Source: Halalkalibacter suaedae | GTDB taxonomy: Bacteria > Bacillota > Bacilli > Bacillales > Bacillaceae_D | Direction of reading: 5' to 3' | DNA length: 64,000 nucleotides | Assembly: GCF_017939705.1 (NCBI RefSeq) | Contig: NZ_JAGKSQ010000007.1 | Location: forward strand, 1-64,000 | In this document: piece by piece, positions 30,985 to 41,132 of the stretch | Layout of the letters: every line of letters starts with the position of its first letter | Position numbering within the stretch: the stretch's first letter is position 1 | Notes under the pieces: generated by a model | Told to the model about the DNA's origin: nothing | The model's input: only the letters and a program-made list of their open reading frames with translations | Databases searched by the model: none | Translations under genes and position numbers: made by a program

Positions 30985-32349
30985 ATGAGTGATTTATACG
31001 CAGACCGTACCCCACCTCAAAACATTGAGGCTGAACAGGCCGTTTTGGGGGCTATTTTTCTTGCAGATGAGGCTCTTGTAACTGCTTCTGAGCGTTTAAT
31101 GCCAGAGGATTTTTATCGTGCTGCCCACCAACGTATCTACCAGGTTATGCTCGATCTAAATGAAAAGGGAGAGCCAGTGGATCTAATAACAGTTACATCT
31201 GAACTCCAAAATCGTAAGTGGCTTGATGATATCGGTGGTGTTCCTTATCTAAGTGATATTTCAAATGCTGTTCCAACAGCAGCAAATGCAGAGTATTATA
31301 GCAAAATCGTAGAAGAAAAATCGATTTTACGTCGACTGATTAAGGTAGCATCAACGATTGCCGCAGATGGTTATGCAAGCGAAGAAGAAGTAGATACAAT
31401 TTTGACAGAAGCAGAGAAAACGATTCTGGATGTATCACAACGTAAAAATACTAGTGCCTTTATTTCGATAAAGGATGTATTAATAGAGACTTACGATAAA
31501 ATTGAATTGCTGCAAAATCATAAAGGTGATATTACTGGAATTCCGACGGGCTTCATTGAATTAGATCAAATGACAGCAGGCTTCCAACGAAATGATCTTA
31601 TTATCGTTGCTGCTCGTCCGTCTGTAGGTAAGACTGCATTTGCCTTAAATATCTCACAAAACGTGGCGACAAGAGCTGGAGAAAATGTTGCTATTTTTAG
31701 TTTAGAGATGGGGGCTAGCCAGCTGGTTCAGCGTATGCTTTGTGCAGAGGGGAATATTGATGCCCAGCGAATGAGGACAGGTGCTTTGAATGCGGAAGAT
31801 TGGCAGAAGTTAACGATGGCAATGGGAAGCCTTGCAAAGGCAGGCATTTATATCGATGACACTCCAGGTATTAAAGTAAATGACATTCGTGCAAAATGCA
31901 GAAGATTGAAGCAGGAGCATGGGTTAGGAATGATCATGATTGATTATCTACAACTGATTCAAGGAAACGGAAAAAGCGGAGAGAACCGTCAGCAGGAGGT
32001 TTCGGAAATTTCGCGGACATTAAAGCAAATTGCCCGTGAACTTGAAGTACCTGTTATTGCCCTTTCTCAGCTTTCTCGTGGTGTTGAATCAAGACAGGAC
32101 AAGCGTCCAATGATGTCTGATATTCGTGAATCAGGAAGTATTGAGCAGGATGCTGATATTGTTGCATTCCTATACCGTGATGACTACTATGACAAGGAAA
32201 CAGAAAATCAAAACATCATTGAAATTATTATCGCGAAACAACGTAATGGTCCTGTTGGAACGGTTGAGTTGGCATTTGTGAAGGAATATAATAAGTTCGT
32301 CAATTTGGACAAGCGTCACGATGAACGTGACATGCCACCAGGAGCATGA
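30985..32349 (+). CDS. dnaC: replicative DNA helicase (DnaB type, DnaC in B. subtilis)
   Basis: This is the hexameric 5'-3' helicase of the replication fork. The 454-residue protein has the N-terminal domain (PPQNIEAEQAVLGAIFL), Walker A ARPSVGKTAFALNIS, Walker B MIMIDYLQLIQG, and the DIRESGSIEQDADIV block. No intein is present. The name dnaC follows B. subtilis; most databases call the protein DnaB. Confidence 0.97.
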   Translation: MSDLYADRTPPQNIEAEQAVLGAIFLADEALVTASERLMPEDFYRAAHQRIYQVMLDLNEKGEPVDLITVTSELQNRKWLDDIGGVPYLSDISNAVPTAANAEYYSKIVEEKSILRRLIKVASTIAADGYASEEEVDTILTEAEKTILDVSQRKNTSAFISIKDVLIETYDKIELLQNHKGDITGIPTGFIELDQMTAGFQRNDLIIVAARPSVGKTAFALNISQNVATRAGENVAIFSLEMGASQLVQRMLCAEGNIDAQRMRTGALNAEDWQKLTMAMGSLAKAGIYIDDTPGIKVNDIRAKCRRLKQEHGLGMIMIDYLQLIQGNGKSGENRQQEVSEISRTLKQIARELEVPVIALSQLSRGVESRQDKRPMMSDIRESGSIEQDADIVAFLYRDDYYDKETENQNIIEIIIAKQRNGPVGTVELAFVKEYNKFVNLDKRHDERDMPPGA

Positions 32350-32362
32350 TCGATAAATAAAA

Positions 32363-32405
32363 GACTGCCTCATAGGGATAAAACCTTATGAGGCAGTTTT
32401 TTTTA
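32363..32405 (+). terminator. intrinsic terminator after dnaC
   Basis: ACTGCCTCAT pairs with ATGAGGCAGT and is followed by nine T. Confidence 0.85.
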
Positions 32406-32410
32406 TAGCT

Positions 32411-32455
32411 AATAGTCGAACGAAAACAAAGGATAATTATATAATTGTTCGTGTT
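32411..32455. promoter_or_regulatory. candidate PurR operator (paired PurBoxes) of purA
   Basis: Two inverted CGAAC cores (32417-32421 on plus and 32447-32451 on minus) lie in AT-rich context directly upstream of the purA -35. PurR of Bacillus binds pairs of inverted boxes with a conserved CGAAC core. Box flanks match only partly, so this is a candidate. No purR gene is in the window. Confidence 0.45.
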
Positions 32456-32459
32456 TACG

Positions 32460-32488
32460 TTGACTCGCTCCTATCTAGTTGGTATACT
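32460..32488 (+). promoter_or_regulatory. purA promoter
   Basis: TTGACT (32460-32465) and TATACT (32483-32488) are separated by 17 bp. They lie about 50 bp before the purA start. Confidence 0.78.
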
Positions 32489-32516
32489 AATCAATGGCTT
32501 TGGAAAAATACTATGA

Positions 32517-33827
<1,311 letters not shown>

Positions 33828-33841
33828 TATAAATCAATATA

Positions 33842-33879
33842 AAGGATGGAAGGATTCCCTTGCATCCTTGTATTTTTTT
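33842..33879 (+). terminator. intrinsic terminator after purA
   Basis: AAGGATG pairs with CATCCTT across a 14-nt loop and is followed by GTATTTTTTT. Confidence 0.7.
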
Positions 33880-33931
33880 CGTTATTCTTAATGGAGTAAT
33901 GAATAGCTCAAAAAAACTTTTTAAAAAAGTA

Positions 33932-33960
33932 TTGCTTCGATTTTTTTTATGTGTTATTAT
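33932..33960 (+). promoter_or_regulatory. candidate promoter of the tRNA cluster
   Basis: TTGCTT (33932-33937) and TATTAT (33955-33960) are separated by 17 bp, with a TG one base before the -10. It is the only promoter-like pair seen between purA and the tRNAs. The -35 is weak. Confidence 0.45.
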
Positions 33961-33993
33961 AAATCTTGTCGCCAAGAGTACAAGCTACTCAAA

Positions 33994-34201
33994 CTTGACA
34001 AAGCAGCATTGAAATACATCAAGAGCCATTAGCTCAGTTACGAGCGTTTCTTCAAGAAATAACTACGAGTTGTTTCGACACAGCTCACTTCTAGCGTTGC
34101 TAGTAGAGGAAGAAACAGGTGGATGCATCATTGAATATGCGTCGTCCGTAAGATTCTTGACAAAGCAGCATTGAAATACATCAAGAGCCATTAGCTCAGT
34201 T
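33994..34201 (+). repeat. 46-bp direct repeat carrying the tRNA-Lys 5' end, with 116-bp spacer
   Basis: The 46 bases at 33994-34039 recur exactly at 34156-34201. Each unit holds 29 bases of upstream leader plus the first 17 bases of tRNA-Lys. The second unit continues into the intact gene; the first is cut off. The 116-bp spacer is unlike any tRNA and can form a stem GTTTCTTC/GAAGAAAC with a small inner hairpin. This looks like a local partial duplication. Confidence 0.9.
34023..34039 (+). pseudogene. truncated tRNA-Lys fragment (first 17 nt)
   Basis: GAGCCATTAGCTCAGTT is identical to the 5' acceptor strand and D-arm start of the intact tRNA-Lys 162 bp downstream, and then the match stops. 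It cannot make a tRNA. Confidence 0.85.
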
Positions 34202-34260
34202 GGTAGAGCATCTGACTTTTAATCAGAGGGTCGAAGGTTCGAATCCTTCATGGCTCACCA
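34185..34260 (+). tRNA. tRNA-Lys (anticodon TTT)
   Basis: A 76-nt cloverleaf: acceptor GAGCCAT pairs with ATGGCTC, the anticodon loop CTTTTAA carries TTT, GGTTCGAATCC forms the T-arm, and CCA is encoded. First of five tRNAs in the cluster. Confidence 0.97.
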
Positions 34261-34275
34261 CTTATTTTTCAAAGT

Positions 34276-34350
34276 GGCCCGTTGGTCAAGCGGTTAAGAC
34301 ACCGCCCTTTCACGGCGGTATCACGGGTTCGATTCCCGTACGGGTCACCA
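34276..34350 (+). tRNA. tRNA-Glu (anticodon TTC)
   Basis: A 75-nt cloverleaf: acceptor GGCCCGT pairs with ACGGGTC (one G-T wobble), anticodon loop CTTTCAC carries TTC, GGTTCGATTCC forms the T-arm, and CCA is encoded. Confidence 0.97.
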
Positions 34351-34366
34351 TTTTATATTATTAATT

Positions 34367-34443
34367 GGTCCGGTAGTTCAGTTGGTTAGAATGCCTGCCT
34401 GTCACGCAGGAGGTCGCGGGTTCGAGTCCCGTCCGGACCGCCA
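34367..34443 (+). tRNA. tRNA-Asp (anticodon GTC)
   Basis: A 77-nt cloverleaf: acceptor GGTCCGG pairs with CCGGACC, anticodon loop CTGTCAC carries GTC, GGTTCGAGTCC forms the T-arm, and CCA is encoded. Confidence 0.97.
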
Positions 34444-34461
34444 TTTAATTTCATATGGTAT

Positions 34462-34537
34462 GGCTTGGTAGCTCAGTCGGTAGAGCAATGGACTGAAAAT
34501 CCATGTGTCGGCGGTTCGATTCCGTCCCAAGCCACCA
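34462..34537 (+). tRNA. tRNA-Phe (anticodon GAA)
   Basis: A 76-nt cloverleaf: acceptor GGCTTGG pairs with CCAAGCC, anticodon loop CTGAAAA carries GAA, GGTTCGATTCC forms the T-arm, and CCA is encoded. Confidence 0.96.
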
Positions 34538-34540
34538 TTA

Positions 34541-34613
<73 letters not shown>

Positions 34614-34621
34614 CTTACTAA

Positions 34622-34656
34622 TCCGTATGTATTCTATACATACGGGTTTTTTATGT
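34622..34656 (+). terminator. terminator of the tRNA cluster
   Basis: CCGTATGTA pairs with TACATACGG around a short loop and is followed by GTTTTTTATGTTTT. Confidence 0.8.
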
Positions 34657-34694
34657 TTTAATTTACAAAAAATATCCAGAAATATGACAAAAAC

Positions 34695-34711
34695 ATTACA
34701 ATCTATTAACA
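34695..34711 (-). promoter_or_regulatory. WalR box upstream of the M23 peptidase
   Basis: On the minus strand the sequence is TGTTAA, five bases, TGTAAT. This fits the WalR consensus of two TGTWAH hexamers with 5-bp spacing. A TGCTAGAAT (extended -10) follows at 34745-34753, which places the box at about -50, a position suited to activation. The regulator genes walRK lie just downstream of the target gene. Confidence 0.6.
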
Positions 34712-34858
34712 TTTAAATTTTATAAGAAACAAAATAGAAGAATATGCTAGAATAAGGAAGGTTATCGAAAGCTGTCTATAAACCAAAAATAAATCGTCCA
34801 AAATACATAGAGTTATGTAGAAAAGGTTTAAGTAAGAAGAATTTTTAGGAGGAATGGC

Positions 34859-36310
34859 ATGAATTCAAAGAAGGATTCTTATATAACGAAGAGACTCGTT
34901 GTTTCTTTACAATTGCTTGTTTTTTGCTCAATGGTTTTTATATTCTCTGGAGCGAATACAGTAAATGCTGAAAAATCATCTATACACACCATATACCACG
35001 TTTATATTAATGGTAAACATATAGGTTTTATTAATAATAAAGAAGCAGTTGAAACGATCCTTGCTGAGAAGGTAGAACAATCCAAGATTGAGAATCTTGA
35101 TCTATCTCTTCAAATTAAAGAGGAAATCGAAGTCATTCCTGAGATTGTTTTTCATGATCGTAGTGAAAATGAGTTGGTTACGTCAACACTAACAGATCAG
35201 GTTTCTGTAGAGGCAAAGGTTGCTGCTCTAGAAATTAATGAAGAGACGATTATTTATCTCCCTTCTGAGCAGGAAGCGGAGAAAGTATTAGAGCAGCTAA
35301 CGGCACCATTTGTTTCAAAGGAAGACTATGAATCTTTCTTTAATTCGGAGGTAAAGGTAGAAACGGAAGAAAAGAAAATAACTCTTGAAATAGGCGATGT
35401 GCTTTACAAAGATATTTCTTTTACAAAAGATGTGGAAATTGCAGAACATGTTGTAGATCCAACTAAGGTTATCTCAGTAACTGATGCTGTTGACTTAATT
35501 AAGAAGGGTGTGCTTAAAGAAACCCCTTATATTGTTAAAGAAGGTGATGTCCTTGGAGCAATTGCTAACAACCATGGACTTACGACAAAAGAGTTACTTG
35601 ATATAAACAAGGATCTTAATGAGGATAGTGTTATAAATATTGGTGATCAATTAAATGTAACCGTATATGAGCCGATCGTTGAGGTTCTTACAACAAAGGT
35701 AAAAAAGGTCGAGGAAGACATTCCGTTTGAAACTGAAGTTCAGGAAGATAGCTCCTTATGGAAGGGTGACCAGAAGGTAACTCAGGAAGGAAGCACTGGT
35801 AAGCAAGTGATTGAATATGAGATCACTGAACAAAATGGAAAAATGGTTAAGCGAGAAATATTATCTGAAGAAATAACTGAAGAACCAGTCAAGAAAATTG
35901 TTGTAAAAGGAACAAAGGTTATTCCATCTCGTGGTTCTGGACAAGTTGCATGGCCGGCAGTCGGGGGCTATATTTCAAGCTATCAAGGAAACAGATGGGG
36001 TCGCTTCCACCGAGGCATTGATATTGCAAGACCGAGTAATTACAATATTCTATCCGCTGATAATGGGACTGTAACCTCCGTTGGCTATCAAGGTGGCTAT
36101 GGAAATGTAGTTAGAATTAATCATAATAATGGCATAGAAACATTATATGCACATTTAGACTCGATTGATGTTAGTGTTGGACAAACTGTTTCACAAGGAC
36201 AGAAGATTGGCGTTATGGGAAGAACCGGGAATTCAACAGGTGTTCATTTGCATTTTGAAATTTATGAGAATGGCCAATTGAAAAACCCAATGGATTATCT
36301 AAATAGATAA
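34859..36310 (+). CDS. secreted LysM-G5-M23 peptidoglycan endopeptidase
   Basis: This 483-residue exported wall protein has an N-terminal signal sequence (hydrophobic 17-31). A LysM domain (about 221-270, VKEGDVLGAIANNHGL and NIGDQLNV) and a G5 domain (about 275-350) follow. The C-terminal LytM/M23 zinc peptidase (about 365-483) keeps HRGID and HLHFE as metal ligands. It would cut peptide cross-links in peptidoglycan. It lies directly before walRK and has a WalR box upstream, fitting a WalR-controlled autolysin. The ATG has AGGAGG upstream. Confidence 0.9.
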   Translation: MNSKKDSYITKRLVVSLQLLVFCSMVFIFSGANTVNAEKSSIHTIYHVYINGKHIGFINNKEAVETILAEKVEQSKIENLDLSLQIKEEIEVIPEIVFHDRSENELVTSTLTDQVSVEAKVAALEINEETIIYLPSEQEAEKVLEQLTAPFVSKEDYESFFNSEVKVETEEKKITLEIGDVLYKDISFTKDVEIAEHVVDPTKVISVTDAVDLIKKGVLKETPYIVKEGDVLGAIANNHGLTTKELLDINKDLNEDSVINIGDQLNVTVYEPIVEVLTTKVKKVEEDIPFETEVQEDSSLWKGDQKVTQEGSTGKQVIEYEITEQNGKMVKREILSEEITEEPVKKIVVKGTKVIPSRGSGQVAWPAVGGYISSYQGNRWGRFHRGIDIARPSNYNILSADNGTVTSVGYQGGYGNVVRINHNNGIETLYAHLDSIDVSVGQTVSQGQKIGVMGRTGNSTGVHLHFEIYENGQLKNPMDYLNR

Positions 36311-36327
36311 AGAATTGAACATTAGAT

Positions 36328-36377
36328 GAAAAGGATATCTTAACAAGTCAATACCGACTTATAAGATATCCTTTTTC
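36328..36377 (+). terminator. intrinsic terminator before walR
   Basis: AAAAGGATATCTTA pairs with TAAGATATCCTTTT across a 19-nt loop, and T-rich sequence follows. It separates the M23 gene from the walRKHIJ operon. Confidence 0.8.
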
Positions 36378-36473
36378 TTATTCTTACATAAGAACGTTTA
36401 AGGATGCTAACGGACGTAAGCAATGACATATGTTAGAATAAAGAGAAACTACAGAGATCGGAGAGAGTTCAGG

Positions 36474-37181
36474 ATGGATAAACGAATCTTAGTTGTAGAT
36501 GATGAAAGACCAATTGCTGACATCTTGAAATTCAACCTCGAAAAAGAGGGGTTTGAAGTAATATGTGCATACGATGGACTTGAGGCAATTGAGCTTGTAA
36601 ATAAAGAGACGCCTGATTTAATTTTACTGGATATTATGCTGCCATATAAAGACGGAATGGAAGTTTGTCGTGAAGTCCGAAAGACATTTGATATTCCAAT
36701 CATAATGCTAACAGCAAAGGATTCAGAAATTGATAAGGTTCTGGGCCTAGAGCTTGGTGCCGATGATTATGTGACAAAGCCATTTAGTACCAGGGAGCTT
36801 CTTGCTCGTGTTAAAGCTAATTTACGTCGACATCGAGTAAGTGATGATACAAGTGGTCAGCTGAAGGAGATTGTTGTAGGTGACTTAAGCATTTACCCTG
36901 AATCTTACTTAGTTAAGCGACGGGGGGAAACGATTGAGCTTACGCATCGTGAATTCGAGTTGATTCATTATTTAGCGAAGCATTTAGAACAAGTAATGAC
37001 AAGAGAGCATCTCTTACAAGCGGTTTGGGGCTATGATTACTTTGGAGATGTTCGAACCGTTGATGTAACGGTGAGAAGATTAAGAGAGAAGGTAGAAGAT
37101 AATCCGAGTTATCCTGTTTGGATCATCACACGACGAGGAGTCGGTTACTATTTATCATCGCCTGAGCGGGAGCAGTCTTAA
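36474..37181 (+). CDS. walR: response regulator WalR
   Basis: WalR is the essential OmpR-family regulator of cell-wall metabolism. The 235-residue protein has a receiver domain (phospho-acceptor Asp in [25 protein letters not shown] near its end). A winged-helix DNA-binding domain with [15 protein letters not shown] follows. The ATG at 36474 ([11 protein letters not shown]) has GGAGAG eight bases upstream. The open frame extends 17 codons further, but there the TGTTAGAAT looks like an extended -10. Confidence 0.97.
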   Translation: MDKRILVVDDERPIADILKFNLEKEGFEVICAYDGLEAIELVNKETPDLILLDIMLPYKDGMEVCREVRKTFDIPIIMLTAKDSEIDKVLGLELGADDYVTKPFSTRELLARVKANLRRHRVSDDTSGQLKEIVVGDLSIYPESYLVKRRGETIELTHREFELIHYLAKHLEQVMTREHLLQAVWGYDYFGDVRTVDVTVRRLREKVEDNPSYPVWIITRRGVGYYLSSPEREQS

Positions 37182-38999
37182 ATGAAAGAAAAAGTTGGCT
37201 TTTTTAAGTCGATCCAGTTTAAGCTCATTATTATCTATGTGCTGATTATCTTTATTGCAATGCAAGTCATTGGTGTCTATTTCACGAAGCAGCTGGAGGC
37301 ACAGATGCTGACAAATCATTTTGATATGTTGGATGAACGAGCTCATTTGCTTTCCTATAACATTGCTCAAGAAATGACGAATAATCGTGAGGATCGAACA
37401 GCATTAATTGCTAATATTAATGTTCTTCTAAGAGATATCTTTCCGATTGAGAATACTGAAGTACAGGTCATTGACCAGAATAAAGTTGTGCTAAGTACAT
37501 CTAATCTAAGCAATCGACATATCGTTGGTCAGCAAAGTACTGAGGTTAGAGTGAAGCGGGCATTACTTGGGACTGCAGATGCGACTAATGTCCGCGATCA
37601 ATCTAATGGGCATCGAACGAGAGTGCTTGCAGTACCTATCGTTGTTGAAGAGGACATAGTAGGGGCATTATACATTGAAGCGTCGATTGAAGATATTTAT
37701 GAACAAATAAGACAGATTAATAGCATTCTATTAAGTGGGACATTTATCGCTTTGGCGATCTCAGTTGTTCTGGTTGTCCTTTTAGCTAGAACGATTACAG
37801 CTCCGATCATTGATATGAGAAGGCATGCCCTGAGGATGGGGTATGGTGACTTCACAAGGAAAGTATCTGTCTACAGTGCCGATGAAATTGGGCAGTTAGC
37901 AACCTCATTCAATGACCTTACAATGAAGCTTCATGATGCAACAATTACTCGTAACCGTGAACAAAAGCGTTTGAAATCTGTTCTGACTCATATGACGGAC
38001 GGAGTGATGTCAACGGATCAGGATGGCAAGATCATCTTAATGAATAAGCGTGCAGAGGAATTACTAAATATAGAGAGCGACAAAGCAGTAGGACGTTTCT
38101 TACCAGATGTGCTACATTTATCAGAAACATTTAATCTTGAGGACCTCTATGAACAATCAGAGTCAATTCTACTTGATTTTAGTAATGAAGAGGAAGCTTA
38201 CTTATTAGAGGCAAACTTCTCTGTCATTCAGGAAGAAAATGGACCAATTAATGGTCTAATTACAGTTCTGCATGATGTAACGGAAGAAGAAAAGATTGAA
38301 CAAGATCGCCGTGAGTTTGTTGCGAACGTATCTCATGAATTGCGAACGCCACTCACTACAATGAAGAGTTATTTAGAGGCTCTTGAGGATGGAGCGATTG
38401 AAGATGTAGAGTTATCGCGTCGTTTCCTTGGTGTCACGCAAAATGAAACAGAACGAATGATCAGGCTTGTGAATGATTTACTACAATTATCTAAGATTGA
38501 TAGTCATGACTATCGTCTTACGACAGATACAATTGAATTACGTTCATTTTTAGAATTAACGCTTGATCGATTTGAAATGCTAGCTACTGATAAAAACATT
38601 ATTTTTAATCGTAAATTCAGTAACAAACCAATCTATGTTGACATTGATCAAGATAAGATGACACAAGTCCTTGATAATATTATTTCTAATGCGATGAAGT
38701 ATTCACCAGAAGGTGGAACTGTGAGAATAAGAACGCTCCAACAGGGTGAGAACGTCAGAATTAGTATTGCCGATCAAGGGATGGGTATTCCCCGGGAAAG
38801 CCAAACAAAGATTTTCGAGCGCTTTTACCGTGTTGATAAGGCGAGAGCAAGAAGTGTTGGTGGTACTGGACTTGGTCTTGCTATTGCGAAGGAACTTGTT
38901 CAAGCACATGGAGGACATATCTGGGCCCAAAGTGAGTATGGAAAGGGAACAACAATTTTTATTACCCTGCCTTATACCGTTAAGGAGGTAAAAGCATGA
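37182..38999 (+). CDS. walK: sensor histidine kinase WalK
   Basis: This 605-residue kinase has two membrane helices (about 13-33 and 183-203) around an extracellular Cache-like domain. A HAMP domain (204-256), a PAS domain, a HisKA domain with VSHELRTPL (His about 385), and a catalytic domain with DNIISNAMKYSPEGG and GTGLGLAIAKELV follow. It starts immediately after the walR stop. WalH and WalI, encoded downstream, restrain it in Bacillus. Confidence 0.97.
   Translation: MKEKVGFFKSIQFKLIIIYVLIIFIAMQVIGVYFTKQLEAQMLTNHFDMLDERAHLLSYNIAQEMTNNREDRTALIANINVLLRDIFPIENTEVQVIDQNKVVLSTSNLSNRHIVGQQSTEVRVKRALLGTADATNVRDQSNGHRTRVLAVPIVVEEDIVGALYIEASIEDIYEQIRQINSILLSGTFIALAISVVLVVLLARTITAPIIDMRRHALRMGYGDFTRKVSVYSADEIGQLATSFNDLTMKLHDATITRNREQKRLKSVLTHMTDGVMSTDQDGKIILMNKRAEELLNIESDKAVGRFLPDVLHLSETFNLEDLYEQSESILLDFSNEEEAYLLEANFSVIQEENGPINGLITVLHDVTEEEKIEQDRREFVANVSHELRTPLTTMKSYLEALEDGAIEDVELSRRFLGVTQNETERMIRLVNDLLQLSKIDSHDYRLTTDTIELRSFLELTLDRFEMLATDKNIIFNRKFSNKPIYVDIDQDKMTQVLDNIISNAMKYSPEGGTVRIRTLQQGENVRISIADQGMGIPRESQTKIFERFYRVDKARARSVGGTGLGLAIAKELVQAHGGHIWAQSEYGKGTTIFITLPYTVKEVKA
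38787..38800. promoter_or_regulatory. possible Noc binding site inside walK
   Basis: ATTCCCCGGGAAAG differs at two of 14 positions from the Noc consensus ATTTCCCGGGAAAT. Noc is encoded in the window, but single near-matches arise by chance. Confidence 0.25.
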
Positions 39000-40336
39000 A
39001 TGTAGAGCATATCAAATCAGGTTTGTTAATTGTCCTCATTGGTTTAAGTATCATTTTAACATGGCAACTATACACGTATCAGCCTGAGATTGCTCTTCTT
39101 GATGATGTTACATCACGATATGTCTCAAGTGAACTGATTGGTGAGGAACGAGTGATATCCGATGTTATTCAACCAGACCAAATGGTTGTTCATTATAATG
39201 ACATGAAAGCATTAATCCCCAAAAATGACCCGAAGTTTGCTCAGCTTTATGAGAAACTGTTGACTGCTAGCTTTGAAGAAATTGAAGTGTCAGACGACAT
39301 TTTCCCAAAGGTAAATGAAAGAGGAGGGATTGAATTACTATTTCCTACTTCAATTCCCTCACATCTCTTTCTTAATATGATTTCAGTTGAAACAGACTAT
39401 CTCTATCCTGGAACAGTCATTGACCGTATTTATTTATATGTGAACGATGCTAATGGACAAGTGTATATGCAGTTTCTATCTAGTGAGGATCGTCGGGTCG
39501 GTTCAATGAAAACAAATATAGCAGTCAATGAATTTGAAGAAGTATTTGTTCAGCCAATTAGTGAATATATACCCGTCAAGACACTTGCAGGAGAGAGATC
39601 AACCAAGGCTCTTATTACTGAGGATGTCTATATTACAACTGAACCGTTCAAGGTTGATAAGTTGTCATACGGAGCTACTAAGCTATCCGTTCATTTATTT
39701 AGACAATCGTTATTCACTGATCCGAATGCCGTAAAATATTATCAGCAAACAGACGGTGAAGATTCATATACCGACGGTAACCGCATTATTAATTTGCGAA
39801 AAGACGGTTTGTTTATGGAATATGGGAACACTATTTTCTTAGGTTCACAGGAATTAACGAAGCATATTGTTCAAGGTGGATTTGAATTTATCAATGGTCA
39901 TGGTGGTTGGACTGATCAGTATCTTCTCTCAAATTGGGTATCAACAACGAACCGTGACGAAGTTGAATTCCGTCTAGAACTAAATGGCTTCCCTGTGCAC
40001 AGCATTGATGGACAGGATCGTATGACACTGAAGGCGAAAAGATCTGGTAACCAAATTATTAGCTATTCCAGACCGTTACTAGATCTAGACTCATTAGCAA
40101 TCAACGCAAGTCAAAAAATAGAAATGCCTGCAGGAGAAGATGTGATTAGCTATCTTCAAAATGATGAGCTATTCGATGTACAACGCATTTCAAGAGTATC
40201 AGTTGGTTATGAAATGCACATGACCAATCCAACGTTCTTCACAGTTGAGCCTCATTGGTATGTCTTGTACGGAAGCCGTTGGCAAAAAGTTTCACTTGAT
40301 CAATTGAAGGGAGCAGGCGACAATGGATTGGAATAG
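38996..40336 (+). CDS. walH: WalK regulator WalH (YycH)
   Basis: This 446-residue protein has one N-terminal membrane anchor (about 8-22) and a large extracellular YycH domain. It modulates WalK with WalI. Its ATG overlaps the walK stop by 4 bp. Sequence conservation in this family is low, and the call rests on the anchor, size, motifs such as LFPTSIPSHLFLNM, and operon position. Confidence 0.93.
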   Translation: MNVEHIKSGLLIVLIGLSIILTWQLYTYQPEIALLDDVTSRYVSSELIGEERVISDVIQPDQMVVHYNDMKALIPKNDPKFAQLYEKLLTASFEEIEVSDDIFPKVNERGGIELLFPTSIPSHLFLNMISVETDYLYPGTVIDRIYLYVNDANGQVYMQFLSSEDRRVGSMKTNIAVNEFEEVFVQPISEYIPVKTLAGERSTKALITEDVYITTEPFKVDKLSYGATKLSVHLFRQSLFTDPNAVKYYQQTDGEDSYTDGNRIINLRKDGLFMEYGNTIFLGSQELTKHIVQGGFEFINGHGGWTDQYLLSNWVSTTNRDEVEFRLELNGFPVHSIDGQDRMTLKAKRSGNQIISYSRPLLDLDSLAINASQKIEMPAGEDVISYLQNDELFDVQRISRVSVGYEMHMTNPTFFTVEPHWYVLYGSRWQKVSLDQLKGAGDNGLE

Positions 40337-41099
40337 AACGAAGACGATTTTTATTGTTACGTTTCTGCTCTTAAATTTGTTTTTAACGTGGCAGCTAGTT
40401 GAAACGAATAACGCCAACCAAATGAATTTAATAACTGAGGCTACAATCCAGGAAAAGCTAAAGGAAAATAACGTTAATATTGAGGTTGAACTAAAGGAAG
40501 TAGAAATTTCAAGCCCACTCATTGTTGGGAAAAGTGTCGTTTTTGAGCAAGACAATCTTATACTAGCGAATCAACAAATTGATATTGTTGAAGAGCGGAC
40601 GATCTTCTCAGTGCTTGAAAAGCCATTTCCCCTGACAAATGATCAACTAGATATTGACCTACAGCAATTTTTGACAGGCTATGTCTATAAGGGTGGCGAC
40701 TATCGTTATGATAGCTACGACCCACTAACAAAAAAAATGACCTTATACCAATCGTATGAAGGTAAGATGGCCTATACCCTTGAAGAAGGGCCATTAACAT
40801 TACAATTAGATGATGAGCTACAGATAATTTCTTATGAACAAAGGTATTTTGAGTTTGAGGAGCAACCCGGTAAGGAACCTGAGTTACTTTCAAGTCTAAA
40901 AGCTATTGAAAAGTTATGGAATGATCAGCTAATTGGTATGAACCAGACGATTACAGATGTCCAATTTGGCTATTACAATTTCTTCAGTCCAGCAGGTGAT
41001 GTTCAAGTGTTTGCCCCGATGTGGAGAGTGACGGTCGGAGAAGAGGTCTATCTCGTACATGCAATTAATAGCTCAGTACAAAAACTCTCGGATTCATAA
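40323..41099 (+). CDS. walI: WalK regulator WalI (YycI)
   Basis: This 258-residue protein opens MDWNRTKTIFIVTFLLLNLFL, the family-typical membrane anchor, followed by an extracellular YycI domain. It forms a membrane complex with WalH and WalK. It overlaps walH by 14 bp. Confidence 0.94.
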   Translation: MDWNRTKTIFIVTFLLLNLFLTWQLVETNNANQMNLITEATIQEKLKENNVNIEVELKEVEISSPLIVGKSVVFEQDNLILANQQIDIVEERTIFSVLEKPFPLTNDQLDIDLQQFLTGYVYKGGDYRYDSYDPLTKKMTLYQSYEGKMAYTLEEGPLTLQLDDELQIISYEQRYFEFEEQPGKEPELLSSLKAIEKLWNDQLIGMNQTITDVQFGYYNFFSPAGDVQVFAPMWRVTVGEEVYLVHAINSSVQKLSDS

Positions 41100-41132
41100 G
41101 GTAGAGATAGAAAGAAAGGAAGGAAGGTACGG

